This document shows, piece by piece, positions 1 through 7,101 of a stretch of DNA of 9,052 bases (position 1 is the stretch's first letter; each line of letters opens with the position of its first letter). The stretch comes from a bacterium (GTDB lineage: Bacteria; DYJV01; JALVYZ01): assembly GCA_027037705.1 (NCBI GenBank), contig JALVYZ010000289.1, forward strand, positions 1 through 9,052, given 5' to 3'. The notes beneath the pieces were generated by a model, which saw only the letters and a list, made by a program, of their open reading frames with translations, was not told where the DNA came from and ran no database searches. Made by a program: the position numbers and the translations under genes.

Positions 1-1444
1 TAATCTGTTTTTCTGTTCTGATTTTATTAAGTAAATCTGAGTAATTATTATCAAGAAAATCATATAACTCTTTCTCAAATCTCTGTAAAACTTCAACTGG
101 ATATTCATCTAAAAATCCATTTGTTGCGGCATAAATAATCATAACTTGTTTTTCAACTGGAAGTGGTTGGTACTGATCTTGTTTTAAAATCTCAACAAGT
201 CTTTGTCCTCTTGCTAATTGCATTTGAGTAGCTTTATCTAAATCTGAACCAAATTGTGCAAATGCTTCCAATTCTCTAAATTGTGCAAGTTCAAGTCTTA
301 ATCTTCCTGCTACCTGTTTCATAGCTTTTATTTGAGCATTACCACCAACTCTTGATACTGAAAGGCCAACATTAATAGCAGGTCTAACCCCTGAGTAGAA
401 TAAATCAGTTTCAAGATAAATCTGTCCATCAGTAATAGAAATAACATTTGTTGGAATATATGCTGAAACGTCACCAGCTTGTGTTTCAATAATTGGTAAT
501 GCAGTTAAGGAACCACCACCATGTGAATCATTTAATTTTGCAGCTCTTTCTAATAATCTTGAGTGTGTATAAAAAATATCTCCAGGATATGCTTCTCTTC
601 CAGGTGGTCTTCTAAGTAAAAGTGATAACTGCCTATAAGCTTGAGCTTGTTTTGTAAGGTCATCATAAATAATTAACGCATGCATTCCATTATCTCTAAA
701 ATATTCACCCATTGAACATCCAGAATATGGAGCAATATATTGCAATGGTGCAGGCTCACTTGCAGTTGCAGCAACCACTATAGTATACTCCATAGCTCCA
801 TACTCTTCAAGGGTTGCCACAACCTTTGCAACTGTTGATCTTTTTTGACCAATTGCAACATAAATACAATAACAATTATTACCTTTTTGATTTATTATAG
901 TATCTATAGCTATTGCTGTCTTACCTGTTTGCCTATCCCCAATAATCAACTCTCTCTGCCCTCTACCAATAGGAATCATTGAATCAATTGCTTTTAATCC
1001 AGTTTGTAATGGTTCGTGAACAGGTTGTCTTAAAACAATACCAGGAGCTTTAACTTCAACAACTCTTGTTTCTTCTGATTGAATGGGTCCTTTACCATCA
1101 ATTGGTCTACCTAACGGATCAACCACTCTTCCTAATAATGCTTTTCCCACAGGAACCTGGAAAATTCTACCTGTTCTTTTAACAGTATCGCCCTCTTTGA
1201 TGTGAATATCTTCACCCATAATTGCAACACCAACATTATCTTCTTCAAGATTAAGAACAAGTCCATATATTCCACCACCAAATTCAACAAGCTCTCCTGT
1301 CATAACCTTTTCAAGACCATAAATTCTTGCAATACCGTCACCAACACTTAAAACAGTTCCTGTTTCGCTAACATCAATCTTTTTTTCATAATCTTTGATG
1401 TGGGACTTTAATACACTGGTTATCTCATCAGCTTTTAATTGCAT
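1..1444 (-). CDS. atpA: F-type ATP synthase subunit alpha, 3' end missing
   Basis: Alpha subunit of the F1 head, the non-catalytic nucleotide-binding partner of beta in the cytoplasmic alpha3beta3 hexamer. 481 codons are present; the usual length is about 500-510, so roughly the last 20 are off the left edge. The N-terminus [20 protein letters not shown] is typical for alpha. The Walker A motif GDRQTGKT is at residues 169-176, the same place as in E. coli. The alpha signature [14 protein letters not shown] is present, with the arginine that reaches into the beta catalytic site at R365 (codon at 350-352). The ATG at 1444 follows the atpH stop by 4 nt, with the ribosome site AAGGGG overlapping the end of atpH, so the two are likely translationally coupled. 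No frameshift or missing key residue is seen. Identity is secure. Confidence 0.97.
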   Translation of the reverse strand, partial: MQLKADEITSVLKSHIKDYEKKIDVSETGTVLSVGDGIARIYGLEKVMTGELVEFGGGIYGLVLNLEEDNVGVAIMGEDIHIKEGDTVKRTGRIFQVPVGKALLGRVVDPLGRPIDGKGPIQSEETRVVEVKAPGIVLRQPVHEPLQTGLKAIDSMIPIGRGQRELIIGDRQTGKTAIAIDTIINQKGNNCYCIYVAIGQKRSTVAKVVATLEEYGAMEYTIVVAATASEPAPLQYIAPYSGCSMGEYFRDNGMHALIIYDDLTKQAQAYRQLSLLLRRPPGREAYPGDIFYTHSRLLERAAKLNDSHGGGSLTALPIIETQAGDVSAYIPTNVISITDGQIYLETDLFYSGVRPAINVGLSVSRVGGNAQIKAMKQVAGRLRLELAQFRELEAFAQFGSDLDKATQMQLARGQRLVEILKQDQYQPLPVEKQVMIIYAATNGFLDEYPVEVLQRFEKELYDFLDNNYSDLLNKIRTEKQI

Positions 1445-1448
1445 ATCT

Positions 1449-1991
1449 CTACCCCTTTAAGATTTTTTCTTTTATTTTTAATAAATGTGATTTTAAAGAA
1501 CCATCATAAATTAAACCTTCTGTTTTAACAATTAATCCTCCAATAATCTCAGGTTCAACTTTTGATTTAATTTCAATTTTTTTCCCAGTTTTTTCCTCAA
1601 GTTTTTTCTTGATATCATTAATTATTTTTGCATCAAGGTCAATTGCACTTATAACCTCATAATCTGCAATACCAACATAATCTCTATATTTTTTCCTAAA
1701 AACTTCTGTAATTGTAGTAATAAATTTAATTTTATTTTTATCAACTAATAATTTAAAAAAATTTATTGATAATGAATCAAAATTAAACTTTTTAGCAAGT
1801 TCCTCAATAATTGCTTTTTTTTCTTCACGAGAAACAGCACTTGTCTCCATAACAATTTTAAATTCTTTGCTTTTTGTAAAAATCTCTGAAAAAATTTCAA
1901 GGTCATTTAATAGCTTTTCAAGATTATTATTCTCTATTCCTACTTCAAATAATGCTTGAGAATATCTGTTTGCAACTTTATACTTAATCAT
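1449..1991 (-). CDS. atpH: F-type ATP synthase subunit delta (OSCP)
   Basis: Delta links the top of the F1 alpha3beta3 head to the peripheral b stalk and keeps the stator from turning. The protein has 180 residues, the usual family length. The N-terminal helical domain starts with [14 protein letters not shown], the typical 'YA.ALF' opening of the OSCP family. The C-terminal region holds the conserved stretch [18 protein letters not shown] (about residues 149-166), which matches the family signature of a Gly-Gly followed by an Asp-Gly-Ser. The ATG at 1991 shares its A with the stop of the upstream b gene (TAATG), a 1-nt overlap that suggests coupled translation. It lies between b and alpha, the normal operon position. 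The protein is rich in Lys and Ile, in line with the low-G+C genome. Confidence 0.95.
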   Translation of the reverse strand: MIKYKVANRYSQALFEVGIENNNLEKLLNDLEIFSEIFTKSKEFKIVMETSAVSREEKKAIIEELAKKFNFDSLSINFFKLLVDKNKIKFITTITEVFRKKYRDYVGIADYEVISAIDLDAKIINDIKKKLEEKTGKKIEIKSKVEPEIIGGLIVKTEGLIYDGSLKSHLLKIKEKILKG

Positions 1992-2554
1992 TAGCTCACC
2001 ATCCTTTCAATAGTTTCTTTTATTAACTTTTGATGGTCATCTTTTGTAATATTTCTTTTTAACAATTCAGTTGCAAGATTAATAACCTTTTCAGTTGCTT
2101 GAACTTTCAATAATTCCTTTTCTTTTTCAAACTCCTGCTGAGCCAACACTTTTGCCTGTTCTATAATTTTTTTTGCTTTCTCTTCAGCTTCTCTTAATAT
2201 CCTTTCTTTTTCTGCCTGAGCTTCTTTTTTCATTCTTTCAATTATGTCAGTTTTCTCTTTTTCAAGATTTTTTATTTTTTCTTGGTATTCTTTAAACTTT
2301 TCTTCTGCTTTAATCCTTGCCTCTTCAGCTTCTTTTAGTGCAACTTCTACCTGTTCTTTTCTTGAATATAAAAATTCACTAATAGGTTTCCTTAAAACTT
2401 TATATAAGAAGAACACTAAAATACCAAAATTAATAATTCTCCATAAAAAGTCCCATAACATCTGCTTTGTAACTCCATGGGCACCATGTCCTTCTGCTGC
2501 AAAAAGAGAAGCAGAAAATAATAAAAAAATTATTACTGAAAAAAACTTTTTCAT
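1991..2554 (-). CDS. atpF: F-type ATP synthase subunit b with N-terminal signal peptide
   Basis: Peripheral-stalk b subunit (187 residues). I chose the ATG at 2554 because it has a strong ribosome site (GGAAGGGAG at 2563-2571, 8-nt spacer) and opens a classic signal peptide: MKK, a hydrophobic core to about residue 18, then a small-residue cleavage region near A19/A20. The open frame extends 11 codons further upstream, but that ATG lies inside the preceding gene and would bury the signal peptide. After a short His/Gly-rich segment (HGAHG) comes one membrane helix (about 31-50), then a long charged coiled coil rich in Glu, Lys and Ala. Signal-peptide b subunits paired with a b' subunit are known, as I recall, from deltaproteobacteria-like lineages. 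The gene starts 2 nt after the b' stop and overlaps atpH by 1 nt. Family assignment is firm; the signal peptide is read from its pattern only. Confidence 0.93.
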   Translation of the reverse strand: MKKFFSVIIFLLFSASLFAAEGHGAHGVTKQMLWDFLWRIINFGILVFFLYKVLRKPISEFLYSRKEQVEVALKEAEEARIKAEEKFKEYQEKIKNLEKEKTDIIERMKKEAQAEKERILREAEEKAKKIIEQAKVLAQQEFEKEKELLKVQATEKVINLATELLKRNITKDDHQKLIKETIERMVS

Positions 2555-2556
2555 CT

Positions 2557-2982
2557 CTAAATCTCCCTTCCAAGTAATGTAGAACAAATTGATTTCGCAA
2601 TACTTTCTACATCTTTTTCAAGCTCAGCTGAAATCTGGTTCTTATTTTTTTCTAATTGGGATTTAAATTCTTCTAAATATTTATTTGCTTCTTCTTTTGC
2701 ACGAGCTAACTTTTCATTTAAAATTCTAGTTGCTTCATCTCTTGCAGAAATTTTTATAGATGCTCCCTCATTTTTTGCTTTTTCAAGCTCTTTTCTATAC
2801 TGTTCATATCCTGTTTCTATTTTCTCTTCAAGTTCTTTTGCTTTTTCATAATCTGATTCGACTCTATTTTTCCTTTCATCAAGGACCTTTAACATTGGCT
2901 TGAATAAAAATTTATTCAAAAACCACATTAAAAATATAAAATTTATAATCTGGATAATTAAGGTAGCATTTAAGCTTATCAC
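2557..2982 (-). CDS. F-type ATP synthase subunit b' (second b-type stalk subunit), GTG start
   Basis: A second b-type subunit, 141 residues, likely pairing with the downstream b protein as a b/b' heterodimer in the peripheral stalk. The start is GTG (2980-2982), supported by GAGGTG at 2988-2993 with a 5-nt spacer; the next Met is at residue 19, inside the membrane helix, so GTG is the better choice. One N-terminal membrane helix (about residues 5-27, ending NKFLFKP) is followed by VLDERKNRVESD, the typical b/b' juncture (compare 'P....L..R...I..D'), and then a continuous Lys/Glu/Ala-rich coiled coil to the end. There is no signal peptide, unlike the next gene. It sits 22 nt after subunit c and 2 nt before b. 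It could equally be named atpF2 or atpX; I leave the symbol blank because usage varies. Confidence 0.92.
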   Translation of the reverse strand: MISLNATLIIQIINFIFLMWFLNKFLFKPMLKVLDERKNRVESDYEKAKELEEKIETGYEQYRKELEKAKNEGASIKISARDEATRILNEKLARAKEEANKYLEEFKSQLEKNKNQISAELEKDVESIAKSICSTLLGREI

Positions 2983-2987
2983 TTTTT

Positions 2988-2993
2988 CACCTC
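2988..2993 (-). promoter_or_regulatory. Ribosome binding site deciding the GTG start of b'
   Basis: On the minus strand GAGGTG stands 5 nt before the GTG at 2982. No ATG is available before the membrane helix, so this site fixes the start of the b' gene. Confidence 0.7.
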
Positions 2994-3004
2994 TCTAATT
3001 TTGA

Positions 3005-3271
<267 letters not shown>

Positions 3272-3997
3272 TTATTTAATAACAAAAAGTAACACAAGTG
3301 AAATAACCATTGCATATATACTTGTTGATTGGCTTACAGCTTGACCAATCAACATTGTTCTTAAAAGAACTGGAGACAATTCTTTATTTTTTCCTATCCC
3401 TTCAACAGCAGCACCAGCTGCAATACCTCCTCCAATTCCTGGGCCAACAGCTCCAAATCCCATTGAAATTCCCGCAGAAAAAACAGCAGCAGCAATTGTA
3501 ATTTTCATAGCAACTGAAAAATTCATAAATAATAATAATAATGAAACAAAAAGCGCAAAGATAGTTGGCGTCTGGTCAACAGCTTGACCAACTAACATTG
3601 CAGTCATTATTTTTCCAGAGACAGAAGGATTTCTTGCAAGAGTTTCACAAGCTTTTGCCCCTGGAAATCCACATCCAATCCCAGAACCTAATGCTCCCAT
3701 TCCCATACAAAAGCCAGTTGAAATCATTGCAGAAGCCTGAGTTATATTATTCCCAGAATATGTTTTAAAAAGTAAAAGTATAGCAATTACAAGGGAAAAT
3801 ATTGCTGCAGTTTCAGTAATTGCCTGACCAATTAACATCATTTTTAAAACATCACCAGACATTGCAGGCTGGCGGGAAATACCACGACTTGCACTTCCAG
3901 CAATAAAACCTTCACCAACTGCTGCACCAATTGCACCTAATCCCATACAAAGACCTGCACCAAAAAAACCACTTGCATTAATCCAAGATACGTCCAT
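3272..3997 (-). CDS. Fused triple-hairpin F-type c subunit with only one intact ion site
   Basis: A 241-residue proteolipid made of three c-type hairpins in tandem, so six membrane helices: about residues 8-78, 87-158 and 166-240. Each repeat has the Gly-rich helix 1 and the helix-2 motif M(L)xGQA. Hairpin 1 keeps both carboxylates, E29 (in VGEGF) and E62 (in AITETAA). Hairpin 2 has C109 and Q142 at these places, with an Asp at 141 next to Q142; hairpin 3 has G190 and Q223 (AVSQSTS). Only one third of the protein can therefore bind the ion in the usual way. The frame is open throughout, so this is not a decayed gene. The ATG at 3997 directly follows the atpB stop (TAAATG), with AGGTGA upstream. 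Duplicated c subunits with lost carboxylates are known in V-type ATPases and in Acetobacterium woodii c1; a bacterial triple with one site is unusual to my knowledge. It probably shares a ring with the 82-residue c, but that is inferred. Confidence 0.92.
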   Translation of the reverse strand: MDVSWINASGFFGAGLCMGLGAIGAAVGEGFIAGSASRGISRQPAMSGDVLKMMLIGQAITETAAIFSLVIAILLLFKTYSGNNITQASAMISTGFCMGMGALGSGIGCGFPGAKACETLARNPSVSGKIMTAMLVGQAVDQTPTIFALFVSLLLLFMNFSVAMKITIAAAVFSAGISMGFGAVGPGIGGGIAAGAAVEGIGKNKELSPVLLRTMLIGQAVSQSTSIYAMVISLVLLFVIK

Positions 3998-4672
3998 TTA
4001 TTCTTTCACCTGTAATGTAATATATACTAATGTTAACATTGCAAAAACAAATGCTTGAATTGTTCCATCAAAGAGACCAAAAAAAGCATATAGAAACGGT
4101 GGTAAAACTAAATTATGAACAAGATGGCTAACAACAATTATAATGATAGAGCCTCCCATAATATTTCCAAATAATCTGAATGAAATTGAAACTATTTTTG
4201 CAAGCTCCCCAATTAAATTTAATGGTGCCATTATAAAAAAAGGTTGTAAATATTCAGATAAATATTTTTTTAATCCTTTAACTTTTATTCCAGAATAATG
4301 AGCTATTACAAAACCCATTATTCCATATCCTAAAGGGGTATTTAAATCTTTTGTAGGTTCTTCGCAACCTGGAATAATTCCAATAATATTGCATAAAAAT
4401 AGAAAAATAAAAAGAGCTGTTATTAAAGCATAATATTTTCTATCATCAGTTTCAAGAGTATCTTTGACTAATTTATCAAATCCTTCAATGAGTGGTTCTA
4501 TAATAGTTTGAAGAGTATTAGGGATTAATGAAGCTTTTTTATACAAAATTAATGATAAAATCATTAAAAATGCCATAATGATCCAGCTCATAATTATTGT
4601 TTCAGTATTAACAGTTATATTATAACCAAATAGATGGAATGTAATTTTTACTATTTTACCAATCTCTTCCAT
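3998..4672 (-). CDS. atpB: F-type ATP synthase subunit a
   Basis: Stator membrane subunit that forms the two ion half-channels against the c ring. It has 224 residues, shorter than E. coli a (271) but normal for compact bacterial versions. Hydrophobic segments lie near residues 26-44, 82-101, 113-127, 145-165 (amphipathic) and 172-220, fitting the five or six helices of the family. The essential arginine is R166 in ISFRLFGNIMGG, and the conserved PLNLIGELAK run precedes it (150-159). The loop PTKDLNTPLG (106-115) is also typical. The ATG at 4672 overlaps the atpI stop by 1 nt (TAATG), with GGAGG 4 nt upstream, so coupling is likely. The next gene starts directly after the stop codon. Confidence 0.96.
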   Translation of the reverse strand: MEEIGKIVKITFHLFGYNITVNTETIIMSWIIMAFLMILSLILYKKASLIPNTLQTIIEPLIEGFDKLVKDTLETDDRKYYALITALFIFLFLCNIIGIIPGCEEPTKDLNTPLGYGIMGFVIAHYSGIKVKGLKKYLSEYLQPFFIMAPLNLIGELAKIVSISFRLFGNIMGGSIIIIVVSHLVHNLVLPPFLYAFFGLFDGTIQAFVFAMLTLVYITLQVKE

Positions 4673-5037
4673 TAGTCCTCCAACTTCCCTAATAATAATG
4701 AACAGAAAATAGAAAATTGCATTGACAATAATCCTAAAATCGTTCCACCTAACCCTATATAACTTTTTTTAAATGAAGCAATTATTGCAAATGCAAAGAG
4801 TAGATACCTTAAAAAAAACCATCTTTGAGAATAAGAAAAAAATCTATCTTTTAAAAAAATTATTTTTTCATTAGTTTTTGCTAATAAAAAAAAGTTAGCA
4901 AGACTAACAATTGCACCCAAAATAAAACCATTCGCTTCTTTTATCAAATTTAATGTATAAAAAAGACTTAATACAATTATTGAAAAGATTATATGATATT
5001 TGACTAATTTTCCTTTAAATTTTATGTAGGTTTCCAT
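4672..5037 (-). CDS. atpI: AtpI-like membrane protein, ATP synthase assembly factor
   Basis: A 121-residue protein with four predicted membrane helices (about residues 13-31, 35-52, 72-88 and 92-117) and no soluble domain. Sequence similarity is weak to the eye, as is usual for the AtpI family. The call rests on size, the helix pattern (including NGFILGAIVSLANFFLL, like the second helix of AtpI), and position directly before atpB at the head of the operon. AtpI is known to assist c-ring assembly, notably in Na+ enzymes such as those of Propionigenium and Acetobacterium. The frame is closed upstream by an in-frame TGA 21 nt before the ATG, so the start is constrained. The ribosome site is weak (GGGAAA just upstream). 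It overlaps atpB by 1 nt. Confidence 0.8.
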   Translation of the reverse strand: METYIKFKGKLVKYHIIFSIIVLSLFYTLNLIKEANGFILGAIVSLANFFLLAKTNEKIIFLKDRFFSYSQRWFFLRYLLFAFAIIASFKKSYIGLGGTILGLLSMQFSIFCSLLLGKLED

Positions 5038-5057
5038 TTTCCCAAAAATGCAACCTC

Positions 5058-5086
5058 ACTTAGCATACAACTATTTCTTATGTCAA
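5058..5086 (-). promoter_or_regulatory. Possible promoter of the atp operon
   Basis: On the minus strand a perfect TTGACA (5081-5086) stands 43 nt before the atpI ATG, in the 57-nt gap after the CheX-like gene. The -10 box is not clear: TATGCT comes after only 13 nt, and sequences at 16-18 nt match poorly. It could drive the operon from here, but read-through from cysS is equally possible because no terminator hairpin separates the genes. Confidence 0.35.
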
Positions 5087-5094
5087 GGATTTAA

Positions 5095-5571
5095 TTAATT
5101 TTTTTTAAAAGTAAATTCAACTATAAATTTACCTTTATCAGTGATAAAAGGTAAAACAATAATTGGTTTTGAAACTATATGTTGGATAGTGTGATTACTC
5201 CCAAAAAGTATTGATGGGCTTGTAGTTTCTATATTAATTCCATCCTTTCGTAACAGATTAACTGCATTTGCAGAAATTGAACTTATAAGTTCTTTTACAC
5301 TATTTTTTACTTCATCACTATCTAAATTATCAATTTCTTTTTCTAAAATTTTTGAAATAATATATTTTATTGTTTCTTCTTCAAAAGTTATACACATTGA
5401 ACCTGTTATATCTCCACTAATCATAATTATTCCAGATATAATCCCAAGAGCTAATTCATCTTTTTTAATATAAGGTTTTTCAGGATGAGATTTTAAAGAA
5501 TATTTATCTTTAAAAATATCGATTATAGAAGATAAGAATGGATTAATATATTTAACATCTATATAAGGCAT
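5095..5571 (-). CDS. CheX-like protein with altered phosphatase motif
   Basis: 158-residue soluble protein of the CheC/CheX/FliY family. The opening DVKYINPFLSSIIDIFK, the central Gly-rich strands (ALGIISGIIMISGDITGSM) and the helix ELISSISANAVNLL match CheX layout. CheX dephosphorylates the response regulator CheY-P; its active site is E-x-x-N on the long helix. Here E94 is present but the position of the Asn, residue 97, is Ser, so ordinary catalysis may be weak or absent; N102 lines up with the second, non-catalytic Asn of the helix. It follows cysS by 12 nt and precedes the atp operon; no other chemotaxis gene is in view. The start is fixed by GGGGTG upstream and by family fit. Many CheX-like proteins work outside chemotaxis, so its partner is open. 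Confidence 0.82.
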   Translation of the reverse strand: MPYIDVKYINPFLSSIIDIFKDKYSLKSHPEKPYIKKDELALGIISGIIMISGDITGSMCITFEEETIKYIISKILEKEIDNLDSDEVKNSVKELISSISANAVNLLRKDGINIETTSPSILFGSNHTIQHIVSKPIIVLPFITDKGKFIVEFTFKKN

Positions 5572-5583
5572 TTACACCCCATA

Positions 5584-7065
5584 TTAATATTCAAATTTCC
5601 ATATTGTACCACCAGGTGTATCTTCTAATTGAATACCAAGAGAAGATAATTCATTTCTTATTTCATCTGCTTTTTCAAATTGCTTATTTTTTCTAAATTC
5701 CTCTCTTTGAGAAATTTTATTTTCTATAAATTCCTCATCTAAATTATTCTTTTTCAAAAATTTCTTTTTTTCATTTAAAATAAAATCTTTAGGTGCAATT
5801 GAGAAAAGCCCAAGAATTTTTGATATATCTTTAAAAAATTCTTTTACCATCATCAATAATGTTAATAAATCTTCATTTAAATTTACATTTGGAGCATAAA
5901 TAATTTTATTTAAATCAGGGAGAAAATCAAAAATATATCCAATTGCTTGAGCAGTATTAAAATCATCATCCATTGCAGATATAAAATTTTCTTTTGTCTC
6001 ATTTAATTTGTTAAATAATTTTTTCTGTGCTTTTGTTAAGTTTTTTAAATTTATATCTTTTGATGATATATCTTTACCATTAAGAATTGCATAAAGTTTA
6101 TCAAGAGAATAATTTAATCTCATATAACCATTAGCAGCATTTTTTATGTTTTCTTCAGAGAAATCAATAGGACTTCTGTAATGCGATGTTAAAAGGAAAA
6201 ATCTTAAAATATCTGGATGAATTCTTTCTGTTACCTCTCTTATTGTGAGAAAATTTCCAAGAGACTTACTCATCTTTTCTTTATTAATATTTACAAAACC
6301 ATTATGAATCCAGTAATTAGCAAAAGTTTTTCCAGAAAATGCTTCAGATTGAGCTATTTCATTTTCATGATGAGGAAATATTAAATCTTTTCCTCCTCCA
6401 TGTATATCAAATGTCTCTCCAAGATATTTCATACTCATCACTGAACATTCAAGATGCCACCCAGGTCTACCTTTTCCCCAAGGACTATCCCAGAATGGCT
6501 CATTTTCTTTACTTTTTTTCCATAAAGCAAAATCAAGAGGATTTTTCTTCTTTTCACTAACCTCTATTCTTGCTCCAGCCATTAAATCATCTATATTTTT
6601 TTTTGATAATTTTCCGTAATCTTTAAATTTCTGAACTTCAAAATATACATCTCCATCAACTTCATATGCATAACCTTTATCAATTAATACTTTTACAAAT
6701 TCAATCATATCATTGATATGCTCTGTTGCTTTTGGCTCATAGGTAGGTTTTTTGATATTTAATTTGCCAATATCAATATAATATTCCTTTATATATTTTT
6801 CACTTATTTCATTGAAGGGGACACCAAGTTGATTGGCTTTATTTATAATTTTATCATCAATATCTGTAAAATTTCTAACAAATACTACATTATAACCTTT
6901 ATATTCAAGGTATCTAAATATAACATCAAATGCAATTATACTTCTTGCATGACCTATATGACAAAGGTCATAAACTGTAACACCGCAGGTATATATTCCA
7001 ATCTTACCAGGATTTATTGGTTTTAACTCTTCTTTCTTATTGGTTAAGGAATTAAATACCTGCAT
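5584..7065 (-). CDS. cysS: Cysteinyl-tRNA synthetase
   Basis: Class I synthetase that attaches cysteine to tRNA-Cys in the cytoplasm. The 493-residue length is slightly above the E. coli enzyme (461). The HIGH motif is HIGH at 36-39, and KMSKS at 263-267. The zinc ligands that recognise the cysteine thiol fit C27, C206 (WHLECS), H231 and E235 (HHENE). The start MQVFNSLTNKKEELKPINPG matches family N-termini. The C-terminal part (about 340-493) is the helical tRNA-binding region, with FEKADEIRNELSSLGIQLEDTPGGTIW near the end as in most CysRS. No Shine-Dalgarno is seen before the ATG; a TATAAT box ends 9 nt upstream, so the mRNA may have almost no leader. The gene lies 32 nt after the helicase stop and 12 nt before the CheX-like gene. 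Confidence 0.97.
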   Translation of the reverse strand: MQVFNSLTNKKEELKPINPGKIGIYTCGVTVYDLCHIGHARSIIAFDVIFRYLEYKGYNVVFVRNFTDIDDKIINKANQLGVPFNEISEKYIKEYYIDIGKLNIKKPTYEPKATEHINDMIEFVKVLIDKGYAYEVDGDVYFEVQKFKDYGKLSKKNIDDLMAGARIEVSEKKKNPLDFALWKKSKENEPFWDSPWGKGRPGWHLECSVMSMKYLGETFDIHGGGKDLIFPHHENEIAQSEAFSGKTFANYWIHNGFVNINKEKMSKSLGNFLTIREVTERIHPDILRFFLLTSHYRSPIDFSEENIKNAANGYMRLNYSLDKLYAILNGKDISSKDINLKNLTKAQKKLFNKLNETKENFISAMDDDFNTAQAIGYIFDFLPDLNKIIYAPNVNLNEDLLTLLMMVKEFFKDISKILGLFSIAPKDFILNEKKKFLKKNNLDEEFIENKISQREEFRKNKQFEKADEIRNELSSLGIQLEDTPGGTIWKFEY

Positions 7066-7074
7066 GTTTTATTC

Positions 7075-7101
7075 ATTATACTAAATTTCACAAATCGTCA
7101 A
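7075..7101 (-). promoter_or_regulatory. Promoter of cysS overlapping the helicase stop codon
   Basis: On the minus strand TTGACG (7096-7101) and TATAAT (7075-7080) are separated by 15 nt, a near-consensus sigma-70 pair with a short spacer. The -35 box contains the TGA stop of the helicase gene. The expected start of transcription falls about 2-3 nt before the cysS ATG. Confidence 0.65.

Noticed and set aside
2244-2582. Plus-strand open frame of 112 codons opposite the b subunit gene
   Set aside because: It is antisense to a clear coiled-coil gene whose Glu/Lys codons give Ser/Phe-rich shadow protein; no ribosome site and no recognisable domain.
2555-2587. Upstream ATG extending the b subunit by 11 codons
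   Set aside because: It lies inside the end of the b' gene, would mask the signal peptide, and the inner ATG has a much better ribosome site.
3272-3700. Hairpins 2 and 3 of the triple c as a decayed pseudogene tail
   Set aside because: The frame is intact, helix and Gly motifs are kept, and the lost Glu is replaced by the conservative Gln in both, which looks like selected change and not random decay.
3310-3768. Plus-strand open frames rich in Gln and Leu opposite the triple c gene
   Set aside because: The Gln/Leu-rich content is the complement of the repeated Gly/Ala/Leu codons of the c hairpins; no start context or family signal.
6339-7026. Two short plus-strand open frames opposite cysS
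   Set aside because: Both lie within a well-supported gene, have no ribosome site and unlikely composition.
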